Below, in pieces: positions 28,830 through 39,500 of a DNA stretch of 64,000 nucleotides (the stretch's first letter is position 1; each line of letters begins with the position of its first letter). Location of the stretch: assembly GCF_014212135.1 (NCBI RefSeq), contig NZ_JACJVQ010000005.1, forward strand, positions 15,702-79,701, read 5' to 3'. Below the pieces are notes generated by a model, which saw nothing but the letters and a program-made list of their open reading frames with translations, was not told the DNA's origin and did no database searches. Source of the stretch: Cohnella thailandensis (GTDB lineage: Bacteria > Bacillota > Bacilli > Paenibacillales > Paenibacillaceae). The translations under genes were made by a program, and so were the position numbers.

Positions 28830-29882
28830 TTGAGGCGCTTGCCGGCTTTGGCGTTGGACAAAAATGAGATGATCGAAGTAATGGATCGGATGGCGGAACG
28901 GACATTCGAGATGGATTTCACTTGGGATTGGCCCGCAGGAGTCGCCTTCTATGGGGTCAGCAGAGCATTGGAGGCAGGCTGCGACTCCCGCTATTTGGAC
29001 CGACTCGTCGCGTGGGTCGACAGCAAGCTGGAGGAAGGGCTGCCGCCGTGGACGGTTAACTCGGTGTCGATCGGCCATTGCTTGATTGCGTTATATCGGA
29101 AAACGGAAAACGAAACGTATCTGGCGACGGCTATCGAAATGGCGGAGTACTTGAAGCATCATGCCCCCCGCTTCGCAGATGGAGTCTTTCAGCATACCGT
29201 TTCGCAAAATTATCAGTTTCCCGAGCAGGCATAGGTCGATACGATGTTTATGGCCGGATACTTCCTTGTACGCATGGGAACGTTGTTGAACCGGGACGAT
29301 TATCTCGAGGACGGTTTACGCCAATACCATGGACACGAACGGTTTCTGCAGGATGCGAGAAGCAATCTCTTCTATCATGGCTGGGATCATCTCGCTCAGA
29401 ACCATATGTCCGGCGTGTTCTGGGCAAGAGGCAACTCTTGGGCGGCGTATACGATGGCAAGAGCTCTCAAGGAGATCCCGGTGACCCACCCCTCGTATAT
29501 GCAAATCCACGATTCCCTGCGCGATCAGTTGGCGTCTCTTGTTCGCCTGCAATCGGAAGAGGGCTTATGGCACACCGTCTTGAATAACCCCGAGTCGTAT
29601 CGGGAAGCTTCAGGGTCGGCTGGAATCGCTGCGGCATTAATCGAGTTCGATGAGGCCATCGGCAGCCCGTTGTATCGTTCCTATATCCATAAATCGCTTG
29701 AAGGGTTATTAAAGCAGGTGTCGGAGGACGGAACCCTGTTGAATGTATCCGCAGGGACGGCGGTCATGGACGATGAGGAGGGGTACCGGAATGTTTCGCG
29801 CCGAAGAATTCAAGGTTGGGGGCAGGGACTGGGACTGGCTTTCTTTGCAGCCGTCATGATGTCAGAGGTTCGCCCGAGCTAA
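28830..29882 (+). pseudogene. GH88/GH105-type unsaturated uronyl hydrolase interrupted by an amber codon
   Basis: Two ORFs in the same frame, 28830-29234 and 29244-29882, together encode a roughly 350-residue alpha/alpha-barrel hydrolase. Landmarks are FTWDWPAGVAFYGV, LPPWTVNSVSIGHCLIALY, then FPEQA-stop-VDTMFMAGYFL, YHGWDHLAQNHMSGVFWARGNSWAAY and a C-terminal GWGQGLGLAF. The break is a single TAG at 29232-29234 where homologues have Trp (TGG) before the conserved VDT segment. The family hydrolyses unsaturated uronic acid from lyase products by hydration. The start is TTG 28830. Everything else in frame is intact, so this is a recent nonsense mutation, a sequencing error or readthrough. Confidence 0.85.
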
Positions 29883-29888
29883 AAATAA

Positions 29889-29935
29889 AATCGCCGGCCT
29901 GGCCGTCCAACAAGGGACGGGTTAGGCCGGCGATT
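29889..29935 (-). terminator. Stem-loop terminator between convergent genes
   Basis: ATCGCCGGCCT (29890-29900) pairs with AGGCCGGCGAT (29924-29934). The minus-strand reading is followed by TTTTATTTTT, so it mainly ends the chemoreceptor gene; it may act in both directions. Confidence 0.75.
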
Positions 29936-29943
29936 GCCGTTCC

Positions 29944-31674
29944 TTACAGCTTAAACTGACTCACGGAAGCCTTGAGGCTTTGGACGATCGTTTGCAACTG
30001 GTCGGCGGCGTGAGAGATGCTTTCGCCGAGGGCGAGCTGCTCTTCGGTCGCGGCCGCGACGGTCTGCGCCTTGCCGGCCACCTCGCGGGAGGAATTCGAG
30101 GATTGCTCCATGCTGGCGGCGACTTCCTCCGAGCTGGCCGACATCTGCTCGGTGATGGCGGAAGTCTCGTGCACCTGCTCGACGACCTTCTTGACGGCTT
30201 GATGGATGCTGTCGAAGTCTTCGGCGACGTCGTCCATCAAGCGGCTCCCCTTCTCGGCTTGGCTGACCGTGCTCTCCATGAAAGTCGATGCTTTGCCGAT
30301 CTCGTCGCGCGTCTCGCTGATCAGCGCGGAGATGACCTCCGCGGATTCCAGAGAGCCGGCGGCCAGATTGCGAATCTCTTGGGCGACGACCGCGAAGCCC
30401 TTGCCGTGCTCGCCCGCTCTCGCGGCTTCGATAGAGGCGTTGAGGGAGAGGATATTCGTCTGGTTGGCGAAGCTGGTAATGTTCTCGGTGATCTCGCCGA
30501 TCTTGTCCGACTTCTCGTTCAGGTTGGCTACGATCGCCGACAGCGCTTGAATCGCCTGCATGATCTCGTTAAGCTGCTCCTTCAGGCCGAGCATGTGCTC
30601 GTTGCCTTCGTCGACTTGTCCGGAAGCCGTCGCCGACAGGTCGGAGATCGAATTGGTGTTCTCCGCGATCTTCTGAATGCCGGAGGACATCTCTTCTACC
30701 GCGCGGCTCGTCTCTTCGGCGATCGTCGCTTGGACTTCCACCTGGGAGGTGACTTCTTGAATATTCTCGGCGACATGGTTGGTGGTTGCGGCGGCTTCCT
30801 TAGCGCTCACGGACAGCTCGACCGCGGCGGCGGATACGGTCTGGGTATTGTCCGAGATCTGAAGGACAAGTCCGCGAATTTTCTCGATCATCGTATCCAT
30901 GGATTCATTGAGGCGGCCGAATTCGTCCTTGGAATATTTGGCCATTCTCTCGAAGTGGAGATTGCCCCCGGCAACCATCCGCGTTTTATTCTGGAGATTG
31001 GCGATGGTCCTGTTCAGATGGCGAAGGGTAAAGAACGCAGCCAGGATAATGACGATCCATTCTATGAAGAGAACCGTGTACATGCTGCGGGTATCGGCAT
31101 TCTTCTTTTTGATAATCGCGTCCGTTTCTTGTTTGCTGTATTGATCCAATAGGCTGCTCAGGGTATCGATGGCGGTGCGGCTGTTCTCGAACCTTTCGCT
31201 GAGAGCCGTTTCTCCGGCCTGATCGACCGGCGATCGGTCCTTGACGTTGCCCGTCGCGATCTCCGACCACTCCTTGAAGGCGGTCTCGTATTGGGAAAAG
31301 GCAGCTTCGGCAGAAAGCGCGCTCGTCTCCTCGACGTTATCCATCAGCTTGGCATCCTGCAGGATGGCTTGGGCTGCATCGATTCGTTCGGACACTTGAG
31401 CGACGTTCTCGTTGAAATCCTTCTCGTACTCCGCATAGGCCTCGCTAGGAAGCGGAACGAAACGAAGAAGGTTGTACGCGTTCATAGCCTGATAGAAATC
31501 ACGGTCCGCGGAGACGATGTGGTTATTGGCTATGTAAGACACTTCATACAAGCTTTGGTTCATCCGCTTAATATTCGACGAGTTGAGACTCAGCAAATAG
31601 TAAGCCGTAGCCACGAAAAAAACGATCGGGATGAACAGAAGAAGCGCTAGCCTGACTTTGACGGACAAGTACAT
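29944..31674 (-). CDS. Methyl-accepting chemotaxis protein
   Basis: This 576-residue chemoreceptor has a first membrane helix at about residues 10-30 and a helical extracytoplasmic domain of about 155 residues (four-helix-bundle type). A second helix lies near 190-210, then HAMP and a signalling domain with the tip [29 protein letters not shown] 31674 follows AGGAGAGG by 7 bases; longer in-frame readings add non-conserved residues. It is a lone gene. Its sensed ligand is unknown, though the adjacent sugar locus is suggestive. Confidence 0.9.
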   Translation of the reverse strand: MYLSVKVRLALLLFIPIVFFVATAYYLLSLNSSNIKRMNQSLYEVSYIANNHIVSADRDFYQAMNAYNLLRFVPLPSEAYAEYEKDFNENVAQVSERIDAAQAILQDAKLMDNVEETSALSAEAAFSQYETAFKEWSEIATGNVKDRSPVDQAGETALSERFENSRTAIDTLSSLLDQYSKQETDAIIKKKNADTRSMYTVLFIEWIVIILAAFFTLRHLNRTIANLQNKTRMVAGGNLHFERMAKYSKDEFGRLNESMDTMIEKIRGLVLQISDNTQTVSAAAVELSVSAKEAAATTNHVAENIQEVTSQVEVQATIAEETSRAVEEMSSGIQKIAENTNSISDLSATASGQVDEGNEHMLGLKEQLNEIMQAIQALSAIVANLNEKSDKIGEITENITSFANQTNILSLNASIEAARAGEHGKGFAVVAQEIRNLAAGSLESAEVISALISETRDEIGKASTFMESTVSQAEKGSRLMDDVAEDFDSIHQAVKKVVEQVHETSAITEQMSASSEEVAASMEQSSNSSREVAGKAQTVAAATEEQLALGESISHAADQLQTIVQSLKASVSQFKL

Positions 31675-31858
31675 GTGGGATTCCTCTCCTTGGTGTGAAT
31701 AATGACGGTTAACTACATTAAATGATTTAGTTAATATATCGGCTGCAAGAATGTTTTTATGAGGACAACTCATGAAATTTAAAAGCCGAGGTTATGACCA
31801 AATCCTAAAAAGAGTCTTGACGAACGAGTTCGATCCGCTCCGGAGAGATCATAAACGC

Positions 31859-31906
31859 CAAAAAGCCCGGACGCGACGAGGCGTTCCGAGCGGCTTTCTT
31901 GTGTTA
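31859..31906 (-). terminator. Terminator of the phosphotransferase gene
   Basis: Minus strand: AAAGCC and CGGAACGC pair with GCGTCCG and GGC, followed by TTTTTGG. The 283-base interval 31675-31957 holds nothing else supportable. Confidence 0.55.
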
Positions 31907-31957
31907 GGAACGAGGAGGAAGCGGCTGCCGCCGATTCATCGTTCCTGCCTTGATGCC

Positions 31958-32887
31958 CTATAAAGCGCTTCCCTCTAGCCGCCATATTGCCAGAAGTTCG
32001 GCAGCTAGCTTCAGAGATCCCTCCAGATCCCCCGAACCGTCCTCCAAGCTCCAAACCGAGGACAAAACAAGATGGCAGAACGTCCAGGCAAGCAAACGTT
32101 CGGATCGCACCTGCAGCTCTTCCGAGAAAATGGCGATACGACTGCGAATGAGCCGTATAGAAGAGTCGGTGTCGCCATCCGGCAGGTTGTTCAGCAAGAA
32201 AGGCACGGTCCCGTACTCGATCTCTCCGATGACTCCTTTCGGGTCGATCGCCACCCATTCCGAGCCGCCGGACAAAATGTTGTCGTGGTGCAGGTCGCCA
32301 TGCAGCAGAAGAGGCATCCCGAGCGTTCGGTGCAGCCGTTCGAATCCCTCTTCCGCGCTCTTGACCAACGGTTCGGGAATCGGACCGGTTCCGCCGCCGT
32401 GCTTTTGCCTAAGACGGCCTAGCCCTCGAGCCCATTGCTCCGAAGAGGGGAACGATCCGCCTTCCGGCGCGGGAATCCGCAGCGACTTTAGCAATCCGGC
32501 GGCGATTCGGGTCGCTTCCTCGTCGTCCTTGACGGACTTAAGAGTGAGTCCGGGAGCAAGCCTCTCAAGCAGCAGAATGCCCCGTTCCGGCTCGGAATCC
32601 AGCAGTTTTACGCCTCCGCGTCCGGAGAACAACCTCAGCGCTTCCGATTCGAGAGGAAGCTCCGGGTCTTCGGGAACGCGCAGCTTCAGCACGGCCGGCC
32701 GCCCGTCCGGAAGTGCCGCGGCCGTTACGTAATTAAAGCTGAGCGGGTAATCCGAAGTAATAAGCTTCAGTCCCCATCTGCGCGAGCAATAGTCGATCAA
32801 CTCGCCGAACCCGGCTATCCATCGCTCCCCGGCTTGTCCATGAACTTGTCTGATCGTCGAGACGAGTCTCTTCGGCAAAGACGTCAT
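31958..32887 (-). CDS. APH(6)/hydroxyurea-phosphotransferase-like kinase
   Basis: This 309-residue protein has the catalytic loop LLHGDLHHDNIL (about residues 194-206) and the metal-binding AIDPKGVIGE (212-221), the pattern of the aminoglycoside 6-phosphotransferase/hydroxyurea group. The N-terminal lobe includes the nucleotide-binding Lys in AVLKLRVP. Such chromosomal genes may or may not confer resistance to streptomycin; the native substrate is unknown. It is transcribed away from the Gfo/Idh/MocA gene. Confidence 0.87.
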   Translation of the reverse strand: MTSLPKRLVSTIRQVHGQAGERWIAGFGELIDYCSRRWGLKLITSDYPLSFNYVTAAALPDGRPAVLKLRVPEDPELPLESEALRLFSGRGGVKLLDSEPERGILLLERLAPGLTLKSVKDDEEATRIAAGLLKSLRIPAPEGGSFPSSEQWARGLGRLRQKHGGGTGPIPEPLVKSAEEGFERLHRTLGMPLLLHGDLHHDNILSGGSEWVAIDPKGVIGEIEYGTVPFLLNNLPDGDTDSSIRLIRSRIAIFSEELQVRSERLLAWTFCHLVLSSVWSLEDGSGDLEGSLKLAAELLAIWRLEGSAL

Positions 32888-33082
32888 TCGTTCGCAGCTC
32901 CTCTCTTCAGCAGCTTCTTTTTACTCTATTACGGAGTGTACCACATCGCTCCCTTTTCCACGAAAACGAATAACGGATGTCGTTATTTTATAGTGAAAAT
33001 GACATGTTCCTGTATTAATTACTGCGATAATAGTGTGTTATCTTGTGCATGTGTCGTATATTTGAAGTGAGGAGCGAACGAG

Positions 33083-34075
33083 ATGATTCGAATTGGGATG
33101 ATCAGCTATTGGCACGTGCATGCGGAGGATTACACCCGGCAAGTGCTCGAGCACCCGGAGACGGAGATCGCGGCCGTCTGGGATGAGCTCCCGGAACGCG
33201 GACGCGAGAAAGCGGAGAAATACGGAGTGCCGTTCTTCTCCGATCTTGGAGAGCTATTGGCGAAGGAGGATATCGACGCGGTCGTCGTGGACGCGCCTAC
33301 GAACGTTCACCGCGACGTCATGGTGCAAGCGGCCCGGGCCGGCAAGCATATTTTCACGGAGAAGGTTATCGCGCCTACCTTGAGCGAAGCGAACGAGATT
33401 CTCGAAGAGGTTCGCAAGGCGGGAGTGAAGCTGACGGTATCGCTGCCGCGTCTCTACGATGCCTACACGCCGGCGATTCGGAAGGTCGTCGAAGACGGGA
33501 CGCTGGGCAAGCTTACGCTAGCGAGAGCTCGCCTGTCCCACAACGGCGCGACCGCGGGCTGGCTGCCGGAGCACTTCTTCTCCAAGGAGCAATGCGGCGG
33601 CGGGGCGCTGATCGACCTGGGCTGTCACCCGATGTATCTCGTTCGCACGCTGCTCGGACTGCCGGATAGCGTAAGCGCTGTCTACGGCCATGTGACGGGC
33701 AAGGAAGTGGAAGACAACGCGACGGCCGTTCTCTCCTACGAGAACGGGGCGATCGGAATCGTGGAAGCGGGCTTCGTGAACAGCCATTCTCCTTTCTCCA
33801 TCGAGCTGCACGGAACCGACGGCACGCTGCTGTTCGGCTTCCCGGAGGAGAAGATTCTCGTTCGCAGCAACAAGCTTGGCGACGACTGGCAGGAAATCAA
33901 ACCGGGGGATCGGCTCCCTTGGGCGTTCTACCAGTGGGTCTCTCACATTCAGGAAGGCACGGAAGCGACCGAGAACGTGGAGATCGCGACGGACCTGACG
34001 AAGCTGATGGAAGCCTCGAACCGTTCGGTCGCCGAGGGACGCCCGATCCGCCTGTCCGAATTGGCAAAATCATAA
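33083..34075 (+). CDS. Gfo/Idh/MocA-family dehydrogenase
   Basis: This 330-residue NAD(P)-dependent oxidoreductase has a Rossmann start (MIRIGMISYWHVHAEDY) in which the usual GxGxxG is replaced. The conserved EKVIAPTL stands in place of the typical EKP motif, and GGALIDLGCHP holds the catalytic Asp and His. The family oxidises sugars, inositols or derivatives. It is followed by an AraC regulator and a second family member, suggesting a small sugar-modification cluster of unknown substrate. The altered glycine-rich loop is worth noting. Confidence 0.9.
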   Translation: MIRIGMISYWHVHAEDYTRQVLEHPETEIAAVWDELPERGREKAEKYGVPFFSDLGELLAKEDIDAVVVDAPTNVHRDVMVQAARAGKHIFTEKVIAPTLSEANEILEEVRKAGVKLTVSLPRLYDAYTPAIRKVVEDGTLGKLTLARARLSHNGATAGWLPEHFFSKEQCGGGALIDLGCHPMYLVRTLLGLPDSVSAVYGHVTGKEVEDNATAVLSYENGAIGIVEAGFVNSHSPFSIELHGTDGTLLFGFPEEKILVRSNKLGDDWQEIKPGDRLPWAFYQWVSHIQEGTEATENVEIATDLTKLMEASNRSVAEGRPIRLSELAKS

Positions 34076-34137
34076 TCGGCCGCGCAACGTTCCCCTATGG
34101 ATGGCGGGGTCGCTCGCGAGCCTTGGGGGATGAACGC

Positions 34138-35193
34138 ATGACGGAAAAGAATAGCGGCAAGCCGGCTTCCGATCTAAGCGACGAGCGGATGGAGAGGGGC
34201 AAGCTTGGCGAAAGTAGGGGCGAAGGAGCGGACCGGAGAAGCGAGCCGGGAAGCCGCAAGAACGGCTCCGCGCCGTTCCCTTACGCGAGAATGGAGCGCA
34301 AGAGGTTCGCTCTGGACAGGCTCGATCTCCGGTTCCGCTGGGGGAACTACGGCATCCGCGTGCTCCGGTGCCATCTGGCCTCCTTCGAGAGAGGGCATGT
34401 CATAGCGGCTCATAAGCATTCGGAATACGAATTTCATTTTATTCCCCGGGGCAAAGGAGCGGTGATCATCGGGGACCATCGCTTCGAGCTGCAGGAGGGA
34501 GCGTTCTACCTGACCGGGCCGGACGTCGTGCACGAGCAGATCTCCGATCCGGAGGACCCGATGTTCGAGCTGTGCCTGCACTGCGAGATCATCCCGCTTG
34601 AGGCGGAAGACTCCCGCGAGTGGGGCGACGAGCTCGAGGCGCAGGAGGCGGAGGAATGCATTCGCCTTATTCGGACGATGCCGGCCGTGCCCGCTTTGGA
34701 TCGTTATCATGCGATGCAATGTTTTCTGGATGCTTATCGCGCCTGGGAGGAGCAGTCCGTCGGCTTCTACACGACGATGAAGCAGACGGTGCTGCAAATC
34801 CTGCTGAGGGCGGCCCGGGTTCACGCGTCGCCGGAGGCGGCGGGCAACATTCCGGAGCGGGACATGAAAGACCATCGTTTCCGGCTGGCCACCCAGTACA
34901 TCGAGGATAACGGCGCTCGTCCTCTTACGCTGGAAGAGGTGGCCGAACGGGTCCAGGTCAGTCCTCGCCAGCTTCAACGGATCTTCCGCAGCGAAGGGGA
35001 GACGACCTTCAGCGATTGGGTGGAGCATATTCGCCTTCAGCGCATCTGCTCGGAGCTGCTCGAATCGGACCGCCCGATCGAGGAGATCGCGTTGGACCAC
35101 GGCTACGCCAACCCGAACTACTTATACCCTGTTTTCAAACATAAATTCGGAATGACTCCGTCGGCCTACAGGCGCCTTCATGGCGTGAGATAG
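34138..35193 (+). CDS. AraC-family transcriptional regulator with cupin sensor domain
   Basis: This 351-residue regulator has a charged, probably disordered N-terminal stretch (residues 1-55). A cupin-type ligand-binding domain follows (VIAAHKHSEYEFHFIPRGKGAVIIGD) and then a C-terminal AraC DNA-binding domain. That domain shows LTLEEVAERVQVSPRQLQRIF and ALDHGYANPNYLYPVFKHKFGMTPSAYR. ATG 34138 has GGGGGATG upstream. It lies between two dehydrogenase genes and probably controls them. Confidence 0.9.
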   Translation: MTEKNSGKPASDLSDERMERGKLGESRGEGADRRSEPGSRKNGSAPFPYARMERKRFALDRLDLRFRWGNYGIRVLRCHLASFERGHVIAAHKHSEYEFHFIPRGKGAVIIGDHRFELQEGAFYLTGPDVVHEQISDPEDPMFELCLHCEIIPLEAEDSREWGDELEAQEAEECIRLIRTMPAVPALDRYHAMQCFLDAYRAWEEQSVGFYTTMKQTVLQILLRAARVHASPEAAGNIPERDMKDHRFRLATQYIEDNGARPLTLEEVAERVQVSPRQLQRIFRSEGETTFSDWVEHIRLQRICSELLESDRPIEEIALDHGYANPNYLYPVFKHKFGMTPSAYRRLHGVR

Positions 35194-35236
35194 GATTTAA
35201 TGGGGCGGGGCGAATCCCATGGGAGGATCTTCATCT

Positions 35237-36316
35237 ATGACGGCAAGAGTAAAAATCGGCATTATCGGAACCGGCGGCATCGCCCGCGCCCACGTGGCGG
35301 CCTACCGCAAGCTGCCCTACGTCGACATCGTCGCGGTAGCGGACGTCATTCCCGGCAAGGCGAGACAGTTCACGGAGCTGGAGGGCTTAACGGAGACCGC
35401 CGCGTTCGACAGCCATACCGATCTGTTGAAAGCGGATTTGGACGGCGTCAGCATCTGCACGCCGAACGTCTCGCATCATCGTACCGCGGTCGATTCTCTC
35501 CGCGCGGGCAAGCAGGTGCTGCTCGAGAAGCCGATGTCGGTCACGCTCGCGGAAGCGCTCGAGATGGTGCAGACGGCGAAGGAGACCGACAGGATGCTGA
35601 CGATCGGCTTCCAGCCGCGTTACGATCCTAACATGAAGAAGCTTCAGGATATCGTCCAATCCGGACGCCTCGGCAACGTCTACTACGTGGAGACGGGAGG
35701 CGGCCGAAGAAGAGGGATGCCGGGCGGCACGTTCATCAGCAAGACGCTGGCGGGAGCCGGCGCGATGGCCGATATCGGCTGCTATTCGCTCGACATGGCG
35801 CTGAACACGCTCGGCTACCCGCGTCCGGTCTCGGTGTCGGCGTTCACGTCGAACCACTTCGGCACGAACCCGCTCTATCATCCGGAAGCGGCCAAATTCG
35901 AGGTCGAAGACTTCGGCGTGGCGATGGTCCGGTTCGAGAACGATCTCGTGCTGCAGTTCAAGATCTCCTGGGCGATGCATATGGATTCGCTCGGCTCGAC
36001 GCTGTTCCTCGGCACCGACGCCGGGCTGAAGGTGACGCCGGCGGGCTCGGGACCTTGGTCGGGAGTGTGGGACGGAGCGGTCGGATCGATGACGCTGTTC
36101 CACGACGATTTCGGCGGGCATACCTCGACGGACGTGCCTCTGATCGGCCATAGCTTGAACCTGTTCGACGAGAAGGTGCGGGACTTCGCCGAAGCGGTGC
36201 GCGATGGCCGTCCGGCTCCGATACCGGGCGAGCAGATTCTGATTCAGCAAGCCATCATCGACGGCGTGCTTCGCTCCGCGGACCTTCGCCGCGAGGTGGC
36301 GATCGAGCTTCCTTGA
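35237..36316 (+). CDS. Gfo/Idh/MocA-family dehydrogenase
   Basis: This 359-residue enzyme has a canonical Rossmann motif IGIIGTGGIARAHV, EKPMSVTLAEA, and the catalytic segment GAGAMADIGCYSLDMAL. ATG 35237 is 10 bases after GGGAGG; an in-frame ATG at 35219 precedes that site and is less likely. It is followed by a strong terminator. Unlike the first dehydrogenase it keeps the glycine-rich loop, so the two probably act on different or sequential substrates. Confidence 0.91.
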   Translation: MTARVKIGIIGTGGIARAHVAAYRKLPYVDIVAVADVIPGKARQFTELEGLTETAAFDSHTDLLKADLDGVSICTPNVSHHRTAVDSLRAGKQVLLEKPMSVTLAEALEMVQTAKETDRMLTIGFQPRYDPNMKKLQDIVQSGRLGNVYYVETGGGRRRGMPGGTFISKTLAGAGAMADIGCYSLDMALNTLGYPRPVSVSAFTSNHFGTNPLYHPEAAKFEVEDFGVAMVRFENDLVLQFKISWAMHMDSLGSTLFLGTDAGLKVTPAGSGPWSGVWDGAVGSMTLFHDDFGGHTSTDVPLIGHSLNLFDEKVRDFAEAVRDGRPAPIPGEQILIQQAIIDGVLRSADLRREVAIELP

Positions 36317-36336
36317 GCTATATATGTTAGTTAAGC

Positions 36337-36367
36337 AGAACCTGCCGCGGCGCAGGTTCTTTTTTTG
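36337..36367 (+). terminator. Terminator of the Gfo/Idh/MocA cluster
   Basis: AGAACCTGC pairs with GCAGGTTCT around a CGCGGC loop, followed by TTTTTTT. Confidence 0.85.
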
Positions 36368-36510
36368 TTTCAATTTTGAATCATTTTTCGCCATAATGAC
36401 TAGTCTCTCGTCAGATTTCTTATAAGATAGGAGTTGGAAGATTTTAAATAAAAGATGGATGATAGGAATCGCATGCTGTCGAATTGGACAGGGCTTGGAG
36501 GGTTGGGAAA

Positions 36511-39500
36511 ATGGTGGCGATGTCGCGTTATAAGAGGTTTCTTGCATTTATGCTTGCGGTTGCGTTGTTAGTTCCGTTCTTTGGAGGGCAGGTTCGGGCG
36601 GAGGTAGCGTCGGAGTCAGACAGGATGGAAGCTTCGTTGATTCTTCCTTCCGGCGTTCCCGGATTCAGAGCCTTGATCCCCTTGTCCGATGGAGGATACG
36701 TCGGGGTCGGAGACGGACAAGTCTCGAAGCTGGATTCCGACCTTAAGGTCGACTGGGAGACTAAGGTCTTGACGGATGAGAGCAAGCTTCCTAGCCTTAC
36801 CTATGTCGCTCAAGCCGCCGACGGGGGATATCTCTATTCGGGGAGCTACGACTTCAGCAATAATTGGGTTTACGGCAAGCTGAATAAAAACGGAACAGTG
36901 GCATGGCAGACAATCGATTCAACCGTGAACGGAGCAGCCGTCAAGATTATGGAAGAATCGGGCGGCTATCGGGTGTTCGGTTATAAGGGAACCTACGACA
37001 AGGACATTGCAATGGTTCGGACTGACGGCAGCGGGACCAACAAAGCTACGATTGTCACCCCACTGGACGGCTCTCACTATGTACGGGACGTACTTCCTGT
37101 ATCCGGTGGATATCTGTTCATTGGCGATACCGCGTCGCAAGGCTTCATCGCGAAGGTCGATTCCGCGGGGAATCTCGCGGGAACGGTTCAATTATACGGA
37201 GCTGGCAGAACGGCCATCGAAAGCATCAATCCCGCGCCCGATTCCAGCGGGGATTATCTATTAACGGGCAATCAACTTCTTGGTTCCGCGCAAAATGCTC
37301 TGTTGCTGCGGATAGGTGCGGACGGTACGCAAAAATGGCTTCGAACTTATCCGGTGGGGACATCCCTTGCCTTTTCATGGTCTTCGACGCGGGAAGGCGG
37401 ATTTATCGTAAGCGGCGGCAATAATTCGGGGAACGGTGTCCTGATCAAGACTGACAGAGAAGGGAATACGCAGTGGTGCAAATGGATCGAAGGCTCCGGC
37501 AATCTTTTCTACGTCAAGCAATTGGCTGACGGCAGCTACGAGGCTGCAGGCGGCAATCTTGGCGGCACGTTCGTGAAGGTAACGGTAGGGCAGCCGGCGG
37601 TATCCGCGGACGACGATGCGAATCTCATTGTCGGGCTGAGCTCCTCCATGGAGTATTCCATGAACGGAGGGACGTCCTACACGGCGTATGACGGGATTAC
37701 GCCGCCAGTCTTCGAGGGAGACGCAACCGTTCTCGTGCGATACAAGCAGGACTATTCCGCCGGGTATGAAGCGGGAGCGCCAAGGACTTTAACGTTTACG
37801 GTGAATCCGGTTCCGGTGGTCGCGGTCGAGTTGGTTGCCGCTATCGATGACATTACGGTGCCGTACGGAACGGAATCGGAAGCGCTGGAGCTTCCGAGTG
37901 AGGTGAATGTCTCCCTGAGCAACGGGGATGAGGAGACGGTAAGCGTCGCTTGGGATAGCGGAACTCCGGATTATAGTGGCAATGTCTCCGGAACGTATGT
38001 GTTCAAAGGCACGCTGATTCTGCCCGATGGAGTCACGAATCCGGCAGGGCTCCAAGCGACGGTGAACGTTATCGTCGGGAAACAGCCTCCGGCTCCGGTC
38101 GTTGTGGATTCGGTCGCGGCGGTCGAGGATATCTCGGTGCCTTATGGCACGTCGTCCGAGGCGCTGGATCTTCCGAGCGAGGTAAAGGTTTCCCTGAGCA
38201 ACGGGGATGAGGAGACGGTAAACGTCGCTTGGGATAGCGGAACTCCGGCTTACGACGGCAATGTGTCCGGCACGTATGAGTTTAAAGGTGCTCTAACGCT
38301 TCCGGAGGGAGTGACGAATCCGGAAGGGTTGAAGGCGACGGTTAATGTAATCGTCGGGGAAAAACCGCCGGCACCGTTAGTGACGGTAGTGTCGGTTGCG
38401 TCGATCGACGACATCACGGTGCCGTATGGCACGGAGTCGGAAGCGCTGGAGCTTCCGAGCGAGGTGATTGTCTCCCTGAGCAACGGGGATAAGGATACGG
38501 TAAGCATCGCTTGGGATGAAGGCACTCCGGCTTACGACGGCAATGTGTCCGGCACGTACACATTCAAAGGTACGCTGACTCTGCCGGATGGGGTGACGAA
38601 TCCGGAAGGCCTTCAAGCGACGGCGAACGTTATCGTCGGGGAACAGCCTCCGGCACCGATAGTTACGATAGAGTCGGTTGCAACGATCGACGATATTACG
38701 GTGCCGTATGGCACGGCGTCAGAGGCGCTTGAGCCTCCGAGCAAGGTTGAGGTCTCCCTGAGCAACGGGGATAAGGAGACGGTAAGCGTCGCTTGGGATG
38801 AAGGCACTCCGGCTTATGACGGCAATGTGTCCGGCACGTACACATTCAAAGGCACGCTGACTCTGCCGGATGGAGTGACAAATCCGAGAGGGCTTCAAGC
38901 GACGGTGAACGTTATCGTCGGGGAACAGACTCCGGCACCGGTGGTGACGGTAGAGTCGGTTGCGCCAATCGACGATATCACGGTGCCGTATGGCACGACG
39001 TTGGAGGCACTTGAGCTTCCGAGCGAGGGAGGGATCTCCCTGAGCAACGGGGATGAGGAGACGGTAAGCGTCGCTTGGGATGAGGGCACACCTGCTTATG
39101 ATGGTAATGTCTCCGGCACTTACACATTTAAAGGCACGCTGACTCTGCCGGATGGTGTCACGAATCCGGAAGGGCTTCAAGCGACGGTGAACGTCAACGT
39201 CGGGGAACAACCACCGGCACCAATAGTTACGGTAGAGTCGGTTGCATCGATCGAGGATATCACGGTTCCTTATGGCACGGCGTCAGAGGCGCTAAAGCTT
39301 CCGAGCGAGGTAGAGGTCTCCCTGAGCAACGGGGATAAGAAGACGACAAGCGTCACTTGGAACGAGAGCGCTCCGGCTTACAATGGCAATTTACCCGGCA
39401 CGTACGTATTCAAGGGCGCGCTAACGCTTCCGGATGGCGTTACGAACCCGCGTGGGCTTCATGCAGCAGTGAACGTTATCGTCGGAGAGCAGCAGGTCAC

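Noticed and set aside
37828..39500. CRISPR-like array
   Set aside because: The repeats are 282 bases, in frame and coding for Ig-like domains. There are no short spacers or cas genes.
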